NCBI RefSeq assembly: GCF_029906345.1
Contig: NZ_JARYGY010000010.1
Coordinates: forward strand, 124,001-188,000
DNA: 64,000 bases
Source: Aquimarina mycalae
GTDB taxonomy: Bacteria > Bacteroidota > Bacteroidia > Flavobacteriales > Flavobacteriaceae
Direction: 5' to 3'
Both the position numbers and the translations under genes were made by a program. The notes under the pieces are model-generated. The model was not told the DNA's origin. It ran no database searches and saw nothing but the letters and a program-made list of their open reading frames with translations. Positions 18,693 through 28,484 of the stretch are shown in pieces. Each line of letters starts with the position of its first letter. Within the stretch, counting starts at the first letter, position 1.

Positions 18693-21074
18693 TTACTCTG
18701 TTCTAAGAGAGTTTACAGGATTTGACACGGATGCTTTTATCGCATGGAAGCTAACGGTTAATACAGCTATACAAATCGCAGAACCTCCAGATAAAACAAA
18801 CATCCACCATTGTATATCGATCTTATATGCAAAATCTTGTAACCAGCTATACATGACGTACCAGGCGATTGGTGAGGCAATAACAAAGGCGATCAATACA
18901 AGTTTCAAGAAATCTATTGATAAAAGATTTACGATTTCAGATATAGAAGCTCCTATAACTTTTCTAATACCTATTTCTCGTTTTCTTTGTAATGTGCTAT
19001 AAGCAGCCAACCCTAATAATCCCAAACAAGAAATTAGAATAGCTAGTGTTGCAAAGTATAAGAATAGACTACCGAAACGTTCTTCATTTTCATACTGTTC
19101 GTTAAAAGAGTCATCCAAAAAGACATAATCAAATGGTTGTTCGGGTAAAAAGGATTCCCACTTGTCTTCAATAGCTGCTATGGTTTGTTTAATGTTTTGA
19201 GAAGCTAATTTTACTGTAATCAAATCATTTCTACTCGCCTCCATTCTCATCGTTAGTGGCCGGATATTTTCTTGCAAAGAGCTAAAATGGAAGTCTTTAA
19301 TTACTCCGATGATTTGTCCTTCACGTCCCCATTGTCTAAATCTAGCTCCGATGGCATCTTTAGGATCACTGTATCCAAATAATTTTACGGCTTCTTCATT
19401 AAGTATTATTGCTTGTGTAGAATCAGTAGCAAAATCTTTTGAAAAAGCTCTTCCTGCTAGTATTTTAAGATCAAATTGTGAGATATAATTGTGATCAACA
19501 AAATAAAGATCCAAATTTGCGATTTGCAGATCTCCATTGTTATTTTCAATTTCAGAATATGCAGAGGAGTTACCACCTCCAGGTACACTGGATCCCAGAC
19601 TTGTAAATTTGACTCCTGGAATATTATCAATAGCTTGTTTTAATGCTAATTGAGAGCTAGAGAATTCTGCTTCAAGAATTAATAGGTGTTCTTTATTAAA
19701 ACCTAATTCTTGATTACGCATATAGTTCATTTGATTATAAATAATGATTGTGCCAGTAATCAGAACAATAGAAATAGTAAATTGTATAATAACTAAACTT
19801 TTTCTAAGTAGAACACCTTTTCCACCTGTAGAAAAATTACCTTTTAGTACTTGAATTGGTTTAAAAGATGATAATACTAATGAAGGATAAATCCCAGCAA
19901 AAATTCCGATAAGAAGAGAGATTCCTAACAGTTTAAATACATTTATATAGTTAGAAAAAAGCCCTTCGCTTATTACTTTTCCTGAGAGATCATTAAAAAG
20001 AGGTAATAATAAGACGGTTAAGAGTACAGTAATACAAAAAGCAATCAAACAAGTAATAATAGATTCTCCAATAAACTGTAATGACAGTTGTTGTTTTTCG
20101 GCACCCATTACTTTTCTAATTCCTACTTCTTTAGCTCGTTCTACAGAACGTGCCGTTGTTAGGTTAATAAAGTTGATAGAAGCAATTAATAAAATAAAAA
20201 TAGCGATGATAGAAAAGATGTAAACATTCGTCATACTGCCACCTCCAGTTCCTCCACGAGTAGATTTTAAATACAAACTTTGTAGAGGTTCTAAGAAAAG
20301 CGTGACACCCATTTTACTTTGCCTCATTAATTCTCCACTATGTTTTTCTAAAAACGCTGGAAATTTTGATTCTAGTTGTTTCGCATCGGTAACAGGGTTC
20401 ACTAAAATATATCCAGCGGCGTCATAGCTTGCCCATTGTGTATCTAAACTTTTATCTAGATTTTGTGTAAAAGTGGTTAACGATAATATCATATCTGCCT
20501 GGATATGAGAATTTTCAGGAATATCTTCCATAATTCCAGTGACCGTGCTATTGAAGCCTTCTTCTGTAATTTTTAGTGATTTACCAATAGGGTTCTCATC
20601 GCCAAAGTATTTTTTTGCGGTTGTTTCTGATAGAACGATGCTAAATTGTTTTTTTAGTACTTCTTTGGGATTTCCTTGTAATAATTTAAAATCAAAAACA
20701 GAGAAAAAACTAGAGTCGGCAGTGATGGCATTCGTTTCTTTAAATTTTAGTTCGTCTTTACGAACTAGCATATCCAGATCGTTAATTCTTACGGCGGATA
20801 TTATTTCGGGAAACTCCTTTTCTAAGTTCGGAGGAACTGCCCATGCTGGAATACTAGCCTCTATATTATCAGAAGGTGTTTTAATATCAGCAACAACGCG
20901 GTAGATATGCTCTCCTTTACTATGAAAAGAATCATAACTAAGTTCAAAACCCACATACAGTAGCATAAGAAAACTTGCAGTCATTCCTATGGATAGCCCA
21001 GTGATATTTATAAGTGTAAATCCTCTGCGACGCCAAAGGTTTCTCCATGCTATTTTAATATAGTTCCTGATCAT
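18693..21074 (-). CDS. Double-FtsX ABC permease, array member 3
   Basis: 793 residues, N-terminus MIRNYIKIAWRNLWRRRGFT. The coupling motifs are EVGIRKVMGAE and EIGIRKVIGAS. A Gly/Ser run (SVPGGGNSSAYSE) sits in the second periplasmic domain, at the position that varies most between the seven copies. The C-terminus is NPVNSLRTE. The region of greatest difference between paralogues is thus extracytoplasmic, which would fit different cargoes or partner lipoproteins. That is inference; no substrate is known. Confidence 0.92.
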   Translation of the reverse strand: MIRNYIKIAWRNLWRRRGFTLINITGLSIGMTASFLMLLYVGFELSYDSFHSKGEHIYRVVADIKTPSDNIEASIPAWAVPPNLEKEFPEIISAVRINDLDMLVRKDELKFKETNAITADSSFFSVFDFKLLQGNPKEVLKKQFSIVLSETTAKKYFGDENPIGKSLKITEEGFNSTVTGIMEDIPENSHIQADMILSLTTFTQNLDKSLDTQWASYDAAGYILVNPVTDAKQLESKFPAFLEKHSGELMRQSKMGVTLFLEPLQSLYLKSTRGGTGGGSMTNVYIFSIIAIFILLIASINFINLTTARSVERAKEVGIRKVMGAEKQQLSLQFIGESIITCLIAFCITVLLTVLLLPLFNDLSGKVISEGLFSNYINVFKLLGISLLIGIFAGIYPSLVLSSFKPIQVLKGNFSTGGKGVLLRKSLVIIQFTISIVLITGTIIIYNQMNYMRNQELGFNKEHLLILEAEFSSSQLALKQAIDNIPGVKFTSLGSSVPGGGNSSAYSEIENNNGDLQIANLDLYFVDHNYISQFDLKILAGRAFSKDFATDSTQAIILNEEAVKLFGYSDPKDAIGARFRQWGREGQIIGVIKDFHFSSLQENIRPLTMRMEASRNDLITVKLASQNIKQTIAAIEDKWESFLPEQPFDYVFLDDSFNEQYENEERFGSLFLYFATLAILISCLGLLGLAAYSTLQRKREIGIRKVIGASISEIVNLLSIDFLKLVLIAFVIASPIAWYVMYSWLQDFAYKIDIQWWMFVLSGGSAICIAVLTVSFHAIKASVSNPVNSLRTE

Positions 21075-21079
21075 GATGC

Positions 21080-21098
21080 TTTGTTTTTTTGATTGATT
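21080..21098 (-). repeat. Permease leader motif, junction 3 (variant)
   Basis: A variant with seven A residues and CAAA in place of CGAA on the minus strand (AATCAATCAAAAAAACAAA), in the 27-bp spacer before the permease gene at 18693-21074. Confidence 0.7.
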
Positions 21099-21101
21099 TT
21101 T

Positions 21102-23528
21102 TTATTCTGTTCTTAATGAATTCACTGGATTTGCAGTAGATGCTTTGAATGCTTCAATACTTACTGTTAGTAATGTGATGAACATCGTAATGAAACCTGC
21201 TACTAAAAAAATCCACCAACTAATTGAGATTCTATAGGTAAAATCCTGTAACCAATTTTCCATAAGATAATAGGATAGAGGAGTGGCAATGGCTAACGCA
21301 ACAAGTATTAGTAAGAAAAAATCTTTGGTTAGCATTTTCATCACAGTACTGACACTTGCTCCTAAAACTTTTCTAATACCGATTTCCTTCTTTTTTTGTT
21401 CTGCCATAAAAGAAATTAATCCAAATAACCCTAAACAACTAATTAATATGGCAAGCGTTGTGAATACGATCGAAATATTAGCCAATCGTTTTTCTTCGGC
21501 AATTAGTTTTTCTGTTTCTTTATCAATAAAATTGTAAACAAAAGGAGTGGTTTTATTGACCTGTTTCCAGGCAGTTTCCATTTGACTAAGAATGATTTCG
21601 AAATCAGAAGTTGTAGTTTTTACTAATAACCAATCTAAGCTATTATCTAGGTATAGCATGATGGGTTCAACTTCTTCTCTTAACGAGGCAAAATGGAAAT
21701 CTTCTGTTACACCAGCAACTTCTACTGTTTGTACATCTCCACCAGTAGAAAATAATAATGTTGTACCCACTGCATCTTCCAGTGAAATATTAAAGGCATC
21801 CATCGTTGCTTTATTTACAACTACACGACTGCTATCTTGACTTTTTAAACCTCTACCTACTAATAATTGTGTATCTACAGTTTTTAAATAATCGCTATGA
21901 ATACCGTTTACTTTTACTAATACAGGTCTTGTAGGATCGCTACCAGGCAAATAAGCACCCACATCTCCACGTAAAAATTGAGAGGGATATATATTACAAC
22001 CAGAAACAGATTTTACTCCAGAAATCTGACTCATATTTGTTTTTAAAGTATTGTATTGTGTAAATGCTTCTTGAGTTCCTAAGCGAACGGCTATTAAGTT
22101 ATCTTTATTAAAGCCCATATCTTTATTTTGAGCATAGCGTACTTGCTGAGAAATAATATATACTGTTACAATCAGGCCAATAGAAATCACAAACTGAAAA
22201 ACTACTAAACCTTTACGTAGCAATGTACCGCTCGATTTTGGGAATAGAGAACCTTTTAAAACCCGCATAGGCTTAATAGATGATAATACTAGCGCAGGAT
22301 AAATCCCAGCAAATAATCCAGTAAGTATTCCAATAACCAATAAAATAAGTAATACTTGCCAATCAAGTATTGAAGTATAACCAAGATTACCTTGTGTTAA
22401 TTGATTAACTAGTGGTATTATCAACATCGTTACAGGAATGCTAATAATCATGGCTAATAATGACAGTAAAACAGATTCGCCTAAAAATTGACCTATTAAT
22501 GATTTTTTGTTAGCTCCAATAGTTTTACGAACCCCAATTTCTTTAGCACGTTTATTAGCTCTTGCTGTACTCAAATTAATGAAATTCACACAAGCTACCA
22601 GTTGAATAAATAATGCTAATGTGATTAATAGATATAGATAACTAATATCTGATATAGGGCCGATTTGTCTAGAAATACCTTTAGAATGTAAATGAATGTC
22701 ACTCACTTTTTGCAAAAAAAGTTCTTTCTTGAAGTTGAAAGCAGCAAAATCTTTAGCACCACGGCTTTCTAAAAATGCAGGTAATTTATCTTGAACTATT
22801 GATGCACTCTCTGCGCTATTTAATTTTACATAGGTATATATGAAATTTTGTGTAGCAAAATTTTGAACGCTTCTCACAAACGCTCCTAAACCAGGAGTAT
22901 TCATTGTGATTAAATAGTTGGGGTTTAGGTGTGATTTCTCAAGATTACTATCATCAAAAACACCAGTAATAGTAAGAGATAATTGTTGTTCGCCACTTCC
23001 AGAAATAATGGTTTTATTAAGAACTGGTACTTCACCAAAAAGTTTTCTAGCTAAGCTAGAGGATAGTACCACAGTATTAGGTGCTACTAAAGCAGTATTT
23101 GGGTTACCCTCTAGAAAATTGAAACTAAAAACACTAAAGATTGTAGCATCTGCAAGATAACCTCTAGGCTCATAAAAACCAGTAGTACCATCACTTGGGC
23201 GAATTAAATCCTCAGTACCTTCTCCCATATACACTAATCTTGTGGCTTCAATTACTTCTGGAAAATCTTCTTTCATTGCAAACCCAATAGGAGGTCCACT
23301 AGAGGCGGCATTAAACCGTTTCGCATTAGGATCTTCGATTATTGTTCTTACTCGATATAATGCTTCAGCATCTTCGTGATGATCATCATAGCCTAACTGA
23401 GCGAACACATAGATTAAAATACTCAAACAACATACAGTTCCTACTGTTAAACCTAGTAAATTGATGATGGTTTGTAATTTGTTTTTTTGAAGACTTCTCC
23501 AAGCTATTTTAATATAATTCCTGATCAT
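21102..23528 (-). CDS. Double-FtsX ABC permease, array member 2
   Basis: 808 residues, N-terminus MIRNYIKIAWRSLQKNKLQT. The coupling motifs are EIGVRKTIGAN and EIGIRKVLGAS. The second periplasmic domain has NIYPSQFLRGDVGAYLPG, replacing the Gly/Ser loop of its neighbour. The final core reads LTKDFFLLILVALAIATPLS. The C-terminus is NPVNSLRTE. It is intact, with the same eight-helix plan as the other copies, and sits between leader-motif spacers of 27 and 28 bp. Confidence 0.92.
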   Translation of the reverse strand: MIRNYIKIAWRSLQKNKLQTIINLLGLTVGTVCCLSILIYVFAQLGYDDHHEDAEALYRVRTIIEDPNAKRFNAASSGPPIGFAMKEDFPEVIEATRLVYMGEGTEDLIRPSDGTTGFYEPRGYLADATIFSVFSFNFLEGNPNTALVAPNTVVLSSSLARKLFGEVPVLNKTIISGSGEQQLSLTITGVFDDSNLEKSHLNPNYLITMNTPGLGAFVRSVQNFATQNFIYTYVKLNSAESASIVQDKLPAFLESRGAKDFAAFNFKKELFLQKVSDIHLHSKGISRQIGPISDISYLYLLITLALFIQLVACVNFINLSTARANKRAKEIGVRKTIGANKKSLIGQFLGESVLLSLLAMIISIPVTMLIIPLVNQLTQGNLGYTSILDWQVLLILLVIGILTGLFAGIYPALVLSSIKPMRVLKGSLFPKSSGTLLRKGLVVFQFVISIGLIVTVYIISQQVRYAQNKDMGFNKDNLIAVRLGTQEAFTQYNTLKTNMSQISGVKSVSGCNIYPSQFLRGDVGAYLPGSDPTRPVLVKVNGIHSDYLKTVDTQLLVGRGLKSQDSSRVVVNKATMDAFNISLEDAVGTTLLFSTGGDVQTVEVAGVTEDFHFASLREEVEPIMLYLDNSLDWLLVKTTTSDFEIILSQMETAWKQVNKTTPFVYNFIDKETEKLIAEEKRLANISIVFTTLAILISCLGLFGLISFMAEQKKKEIGIRKVLGASVSTVMKMLTKDFFLLILVALAIATPLSYYLMENWLQDFTYRISISWWIFLVAGFITMFITLLTVSIEAFKASTANPVNSLRTE

Positions 23529-23533
23529 AACTG

Positions 23534-23551
23534 TTCGTTTTTTGATTGATT
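23534..23551 (-). repeat. Conserved permease leader motif, junction 2
   Basis: AATCAATCAAAAAACGAA on the minus strand, in the 28-bp spacer before the permease gene at 21102-23528. Confidence 0.8.
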
Positions 23552-23556
23552 GTATG

Positions 23557-25962
23557 TTATTCGGTCCTTAATGAATTTACTGGATTGGCCGTTACAGTTC
23601 GTATCGCCTGAATACTAACGGTAATAAATGTGATTAGCAAGGCACCAAAACCAGCAACTAGAAAGATGGTTAGAGAAATATTGGTTCGGTACGGAAATTT
23701 TTGTAACCATTGTGTCATAAAATAATATGCCACTGGCGAAGCAATTATTAATGAGATAATGACTAACATAATGAAATCTTTAGATAGTAACACCCATAAA
23801 TGTTTAACCGAAGCACCTAATATTTTTCTGATACCAATTTCTTTTGTACGTTGTTCTGCAACAAAAGAAGCAAGACCAAATAGACCTAATAGGCTTATAA
23901 ATATGGCTAATATTGTAAACACTCTTGCTAAGCTAGCAATGCGTTCTTCTGCTTTAAATTTTTTGGCATATTCTTGATCTATAAATTGATAATCAAATGG
24001 AACATTGGGGAAGTTGGTTTTAAATACACGCTCAATAATCTCTAAGTTTTCACTAACACTCTTTTCTGGGTTTAATCTTACATTATAGAAGGCAGTGTTA
24101 CCGTATCTGTCAAACACATACATAGATTGTTTTACAGGACTGTAAGGAGATTGCATAATAATATCATCAATAACTCCAATGATTTTAAGAGGAGGCATTG
24201 GGTCAGGATCATCAACATCAGAATCTCGTATTAATTTCCCTATAGGATTTTTAATACCCATGTAATCAACTGCAGTTTTATTAAGAATAACACCTAACGA
24301 GTCTGTTGGGAAATCGCGAGAAAAACCTCGCCCTTCAATTATTTTTGCACCCAAGGTTTCAACAAATTCATAAGACACATCTGTATAGGCTAAATCTTCT
24401 TGAAACCCAACTGGTTTACCATCCCAAGTATACCCAGATCGATTTGACCATACATTTGTTGTAGGACTACTTGTTGTAGCCATTTCTATAGCTCCGCCAG
24501 AGGAAATAAACTGATTTCGCATTATATCAGACTTACCTATAAATTCACTACTCATTACTGGTATTTGAATCAGACCTTCTTTATTATAACCTGTTGGTCT
24601 GTCTTTACTATGCTGAATTTGACTCATCACGATAAGCGTACCTATGATAAGGGCAATAGACACTGTAAACTGAGTGACTACTAATATTTTACGAGGAAGT
24701 GCCGCAAAACGGCCAGCTTTAAAAGTACCTTTTAATACAGAAACTGGATTAAACGATGATAAATATAAAGCAGGGTAACTACCTGAAAGGAAAGCGGTAA
24801 TAAGAATAAATATTAATGATACCAGCCAAAATAAAGGATTTGTCCAAGGAAAAAGAATGACTTTACTTGCCAGATTATTAAAACCATTTAAAGATAACAG
24901 AACAATTCCAATAGCTACAGAAAATGACAGGAGAACGATTAGGAAAGATTCACTTAAGAATTGAAAAATAAGCTGACCTCTTTGAGATCCTATTGATTTT
25001 CTAATACCTACTTCTGTGGCTCGTTTTTCTGAACGTGCTGTACTTAAGTTAATAAAATTGATACAAGCGAGTAACAAAATAAATATCCCTATGATTCCAA
25101 ACAACCATACGTTTTCGATACGACCTCCTTTTTGAATCCCATTTTCAAAATCACTTCTTAAATGCCAATCTTTCATAGGGAATAGAAAAATTTGAGGATT
25201 GAATACTGCCTCACCAGGAGAAGCTTTTTTCTTGATGTCAATAATTTTAGAGGTAACTTGATCCATAGTTGTATGATCATTAATCTGCACAAACATTTGA
25301 AACGAATTATTACCCCACGCGGTTTTTGCTCTTTCTAACCATGGTTGCGTAGTTATATAATATTTCCAAGGGATTAAGTAATCCATGTCATTAAAAGAAT
25401 TATTGTCTGGAATATCTTCATAAACCGCAGTAATAATTAGATCATCCTGATTATTCACTTTTACAATATTACCTACAGCTGTATCAGTTCCAAACAATGT
25501 TTTTGCAGAGGATTCTGATAGCATAATGGAATTCTTTTCTTTTAAACCATCTCTAACGCCTTCTATAATTTTTAAATTCAACATCTCTGGAGCGCCTTCT
25601 TGCATAGCGTTTCCACGTCTGTAAATATTAGTTTCTGCAAAACGGATATATCTAGGTTGTTCCCAAGAAGACATGATGATGTGTTTAAAATTATTTTTAT
25701 AATCTTGTCTAATGGCAAACTCTAATGGTCTCGGTATAGCGGGACCAGTGTCTATAATATTATTTGCAGATTCATGTTGAAATACTTGGGCGATCGTTGC
25801 ACCATTCTCGAAGTAATCGTTGTAATTAAGTTCATCATAAATCCATAGGCCAATTAGCATAGTTGCAGCCATACCAATTGCTAATCCTAAAATATTTATA
25901 AAAGAATAAACTTTACTTTTAAGTAGGTTTCTAAACGCGATTTTGATATAGTTTCTAAACAT
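23557..25962 (-). CDS. Double-FtsX ABC permease, array member 1 (operon-proximal)
   Basis: 801 residues, N-terminus MFRNYIKIAFRNLLKSKVYS. The coupling motifs are EVGIRKSIGSQ and EIGIRKILGAS. The C-terminus is NPVNSLRTE. It is the first permease after the adaptor and ATPase genes and therefore the best candidate to form the core complex with them. Complexes of this kind (MacB family) are dimers of the permease bound to two ATPase subunits, with an adaptor bridging to an outer-membrane channel. No TolC-like channel gene is present in this window. Confidence 0.92.
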   Translation of the reverse strand: MFRNYIKIAFRNLLKSKVYSFINILGLAIGMAATMLIGLWIYDELNYNDYFENGATIAQVFQHESANNIIDTGPAIPRPLEFAIRQDYKNNFKHIIMSSWEQPRYIRFAETNIYRRGNAMQEGAPEMLNLKIIEGVRDGLKEKNSIMLSESSAKTLFGTDTAVGNIVKVNNQDDLIITAVYEDIPDNNSFNDMDYLIPWKYYITTQPWLERAKTAWGNNSFQMFVQINDHTTMDQVTSKIIDIKKKASPGEAVFNPQIFLFPMKDWHLRSDFENGIQKGGRIENVWLFGIIGIFILLLACINFINLSTARSEKRATEVGIRKSIGSQRGQLIFQFLSESFLIVLLSFSVAIGIVLLSLNGFNNLASKVILFPWTNPLFWLVSLIFILITAFLSGSYPALYLSSFNPVSVLKGTFKAGRFAALPRKILVVTQFTVSIALIIGTLIVMSQIQHSKDRPTGYNKEGLIQIPVMSSEFIGKSDIMRNQFISSGGAIEMATTSSPTTNVWSNRSGYTWDGKPVGFQEDLAYTDVSYEFVETLGAKIIEGRGFSRDFPTDSLGVILNKTAVDYMGIKNPIGKLIRDSDVDDPDPMPPLKIIGVIDDIIMQSPYSPVKQSMYVFDRYGNTAFYNVRLNPEKSVSENLEIIERVFKTNFPNVPFDYQFIDQEYAKKFKAEERIASLARVFTILAIFISLLGLFGLASFVAEQRTKEIGIRKILGASVKHLWVLLSKDFIMLVIISLIIASPVAYYFMTQWLQKFPYRTNISLTIFLVAGFGALLITFITVSIQAIRTVTANPVNSLRTE

Positions 25963-25979
25963 GATGCTGGTGTTATCTG

Positions 25980-25997
25980 TTCGTTTTTTGATTGATT
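25980..25997 (-). repeat. Conserved permease leader motif, junction 1
   Basis: AATCAATCAAAAAACGAA on the minus strand, in the 48-bp spacer between the ATPase gene and the first permease gene. Here it lies 18 bp before the start codon rather than about 6 bp. Confidence 0.75.
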
Positions 25998-26010
25998 GAT
26001 TGATGATTGT

Positions 26011-26688
26011 TTATACTAAAATGTTTTCAGTCACTTTTTGTCCATCTAACATTCGTATAATCCTATGACTATATTTTGCATCGTGTTCACTATGTGTAAC
26101 CATAATAATCGTAGTTCCAGATTCATTTAGTTCAATGAGTAGATCCATCACTTCATTACCATTAGTACTATCCAGATTTCCAGTTGGTTCATCTGCAAGA
26201 ATAAGTTTAGGGTTGTTAACCACTGCTCTTGCTACTGCAACACGTTGCTGTTGCCCTCCTGATAATTGTTGTGGAAAATGATTACGTCTATGCATAATTT
26301 GCATCTTTTCTAATACATCTTCTACACGTTTTTTGCGTTCTGCAGGTTTTACACCTGTATAAATTAAAGGGAGTTCTACATTTTCAAAAACGGTTAATTC
26401 ATCTATTAAATTAAAACTTTGAAATACAAACCCTACGTTGTGTTTACGAAGATCAGAACGTTTACGTTCGTTATATCCAGCTACTTCTTGTCCATTAAAT
26501 TTAAAACTTCCTCCATCTGGATCATCTAATAAACCTAAGATGTTTAGTAATGTAGATTTTCCACATCCTGAAGGTCCCATTATGGCTACAAATTCACCTT
26601 CTTTTACATTAAAAGACAACTTGTTTAAAGCTATAGTTTGGACTTCCTCGGTCCTATAAAATTTTTCTAAATCAGTTATTTGTATCAT
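26011..26688 (-). CDS. ABC transporter ATPase, LolD/MacB type (operon-proximal copy)
   Basis: 225 residues with fully canonical motifs: Walker A GPSGCGKSTLLN, Q-loop VGFVFQSFNL, signature LSGGQQQRVAVARA, Walker B LILADEPTGNLDS and switch His in MVTHSE. It energises FtsX/MacB-type permeases from the cytoplasmic side. The gene lies 27 bp after the adaptor gene and 48 bp before the first of seven permease genes. With only one other ATPase gene in the operon, this subunit probably serves several permeases; that sharing is inferred. Confidence 0.94.
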   Translation of the reverse strand: MIQITDLEKFYRTEEVQTIALNKLSFNVKEGEFVAIMGPSGCGKSTLLNILGLLDDPDGGSFKFNGQEVAGYNERKRSDLRKHNVGFVFQSFNLIDELTVFENVELPLIYTGVKPAERKKRVEDVLEKMQIMHRRNHFPQQLSGGQQQRVAVARAVVNNPKLILADEPTGNLDSTNGNEVMDLLIELNESGTTIIMVTHSEHDAKYSHRIIRMLDGQKVTENILV

Positions 26689-26715
26689 TATATCCTCTTT
26701 TTTTAATTGATGTTT

Positions 26716-27966
26716 TTATTTTAATATTAATTCTTCGGTATCACCAAAACTATCATAGCTGGATGTCACAACTTTATCTCCTGGATGTAAACCTTCTATC
26801 ACTTCATAGTATTCAGTGTTTTGACTCCCTAAGCGAATTGCTACTTTGTATGCTGAATTTCCATCGTCACTTACTTTAAAAATCCAATTACCGCCAGTTT
26901 TTTGAAAAAAACCTCCTTTATGGACTAGCAAGGCTTGCTTCTCTGCACTTAATGCAACACGAATCTGTAAGTTTTGACCACGACGTATACCTTCTGGAAC
27001 ATCTCCTTCAAACTGCATGTCTACTTGAAAACGACCATTAGTCACTTGCGTAAATACCTTTTTGATAACTAGAATGTATGTTTTATTATTAAATGTAAAT
27101 GTTCCCTTTTGTCCATTGTATATTCTGGAGATATAGTGTTCATCAATATCAACACGTACTTTGAAACCGCTTAATACATCTATTTGTCCTAATCGTTCTC
27201 CTTTGTTTTTGGATTGACCAATTTCTGCATCCAGAGAGGTTAATTGACCATCTACAGGTGCGCGAACCACTAAATCACCTACTTTTTTACGCATTAATTC
27301 CAGAGCGCTTTGCGTTCTTGCATAAGAACTTTTAGCTTGGTTAAGTTCTTGTTTGGTTGACGTAGAATCTTGACTTAGCACTTGCTGGGCTAATTGCATA
27401 CGTTGTTTTTGGTAGTTATAATCATTTTCAGAAGATTCATAATCCTGACGGCCGATTACTTTTTTTGCGTATAATTTTTTGTTCAGTTCATAAAGGCGTT
27501 TTGCTTCAATTAAACTGCTTTCTACATCAGTAAATTGATTACGTCTATTAATGGTATTTTGACGTGCAGCATTTTGAGAAATTTGCATTTGTGTCAATAA
27601 ATTATATACTGAGGTTTCTTGATTGATAAGACTCAATTCTAAATCTGTGTTTGACAATCTTAAAATAGGCTCTCCTTTTTTCATAATTGCCCCATCTTCT
27701 ACAAACTTTTCTTCAACTCTACCACCTTCTAATGCGTCTAAGTAGATCGTAGTAATTGGTAAAACGATTCCGTTTACTGGGATGTTTTCCTGAAAGACAT
27801 CATTTTTGATTGTATTTATAGAGATTCTTTCTTTTTCTACATTTAATTTAGAACCTCCAGAAGATTGCACAAATACAAATATAATGAGAGCTAATACCAG
27901 CAATGCACCAATAAGCATAGCTATTTTTGATTTTGAAAATTGTTTCTTTTGAATTGGTACGTCCAT
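26716..27966 (-). CDS. Membrane-fusion/periplasmic adaptor (HlyD/MacA-like)
   Basis: 416 residues. There is a short cytoplasmic N-terminus, one transmembrane helix (about 15-33, IAMLIGALLVLALIIFVFV), and a split lipoyl-like domain (GGRVEEKFVEDGAIMKKGEP and VVRAPVDGQLTSLDAEIGQ). Between these halves is a long alpha-helical hairpin (about 105-235), followed by beta-barrel domains. It should bridge the inner-membrane permeases to an outer-membrane channel. It is the first intact gene of the export operon and starts 59 bp downstream of a decayed serine-hydrolase gene, whose promoter may now drive the operon. Confidence 0.92.
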   Translation of the reverse strand: MDVPIQKKQFSKSKIAMLIGALLVLALIIFVFVQSSGGSKLNVEKERISINTIKNDVFQENIPVNGIVLPITTIYLDALEGGRVEEKFVEDGAIMKKGEPILRLSNTDLELSLINQETSVYNLLTQMQISQNAARQNTINRRNQFTDVESSLIEAKRLYELNKKLYAKKVIGRQDYESSENDYNYQKQRMQLAQQVLSQDSTSTKQELNQAKSSYARTQSALELMRKKVGDLVVRAPVDGQLTSLDAEIGQSKNKGERLGQIDVLSGFKVRVDIDEHYISRIYNGQKGTFTFNNKTYILVIKKVFTQVTNGRFQVDMQFEGDVPEGIRRGQNLQIRVALSAEKQALLVHKGGFFQKTGGNWIFKVSDDGNSAYKVAIRLGSQNTEYYEVIEGLHPGDKVVTSSYDSFGDTEELILK

Positions 27967-28025
27967 CAGTTTTCTTTTAGTATTTGGTTGAGGTTTATAG
28001 GTTGTTTAATTTCGAATTCAATGAT

Positions 28026-28484
28026 TTATTTCCAAACATATTTTATATATGGAACAACAGTTTCTTCTTTGTAATCGATATCTGTATTGATCATTAGTGT
28101 TTTGCCTATTTTGGTTTCAGGATTAAAATACATCATTGCCAAAGAGCCTTTACAAGAACCATTATGACCGATTAATAGGTCTTTAGAACCTATAAATGTC
28201 TTAGAAATAGATCCTACGTTTTGAATCGTATTGGTTTGATATTTCTTTTTATTTTTTGAATCTGAGTATCCAAAACCTTTATTATATAATATGTTGTTTT
28301 GATCAATAATAGCAACAGAAAAACCTACAAGCTCTCCATCCTTATTCGCATTGTGTAAGGTAGTGGTTAAGGAATCTTTCACTACTGAATGCATGTCGGT
28401 ATTGGTCTTGTCTAAGTTTGTAGCCATTTGCTTCGAAAAAAGACCTATTAGACTTAGAACTAAAATTAAGATTGATTTGCTCAT
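28026..28484 (-). pseudogene. Serine beta-lactamase-like hydrolase remnant with internal deletion
   Basis: A 152-codon open frame with a signal-peptide-like N-terminus. It then follows the class C beta-lactamase/penicillin-binding-protein fold: GFSVAIIDQNNILYNKGFGY and the SxxK nucleophile motif in GSISKTFIG. Directly after this, near position 28187, the sequence jumps to a C-terminal family element (LLIGHNGSCKGSLAMMYFNP, then KTLMINTD). The YxN motif and most of the catalytic domain, roughly 200 residues in usual members, are missing without a frameshift. The product cannot be an active enzyme of the family. ATG 28484 is preferred (MSKSILIL); a longer frame from 28649 adds an implausible N-terminus, and ATG 28493 is possible. 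It precedes the export operon on the same strand. Confidence 0.75.

Noticed and set aside
23557..25962. Frame damage or pseudogenisation among the permease copies
   Set aside because: All seven frames are complete, with both coupling motifs and the conserved C-terminal ending.
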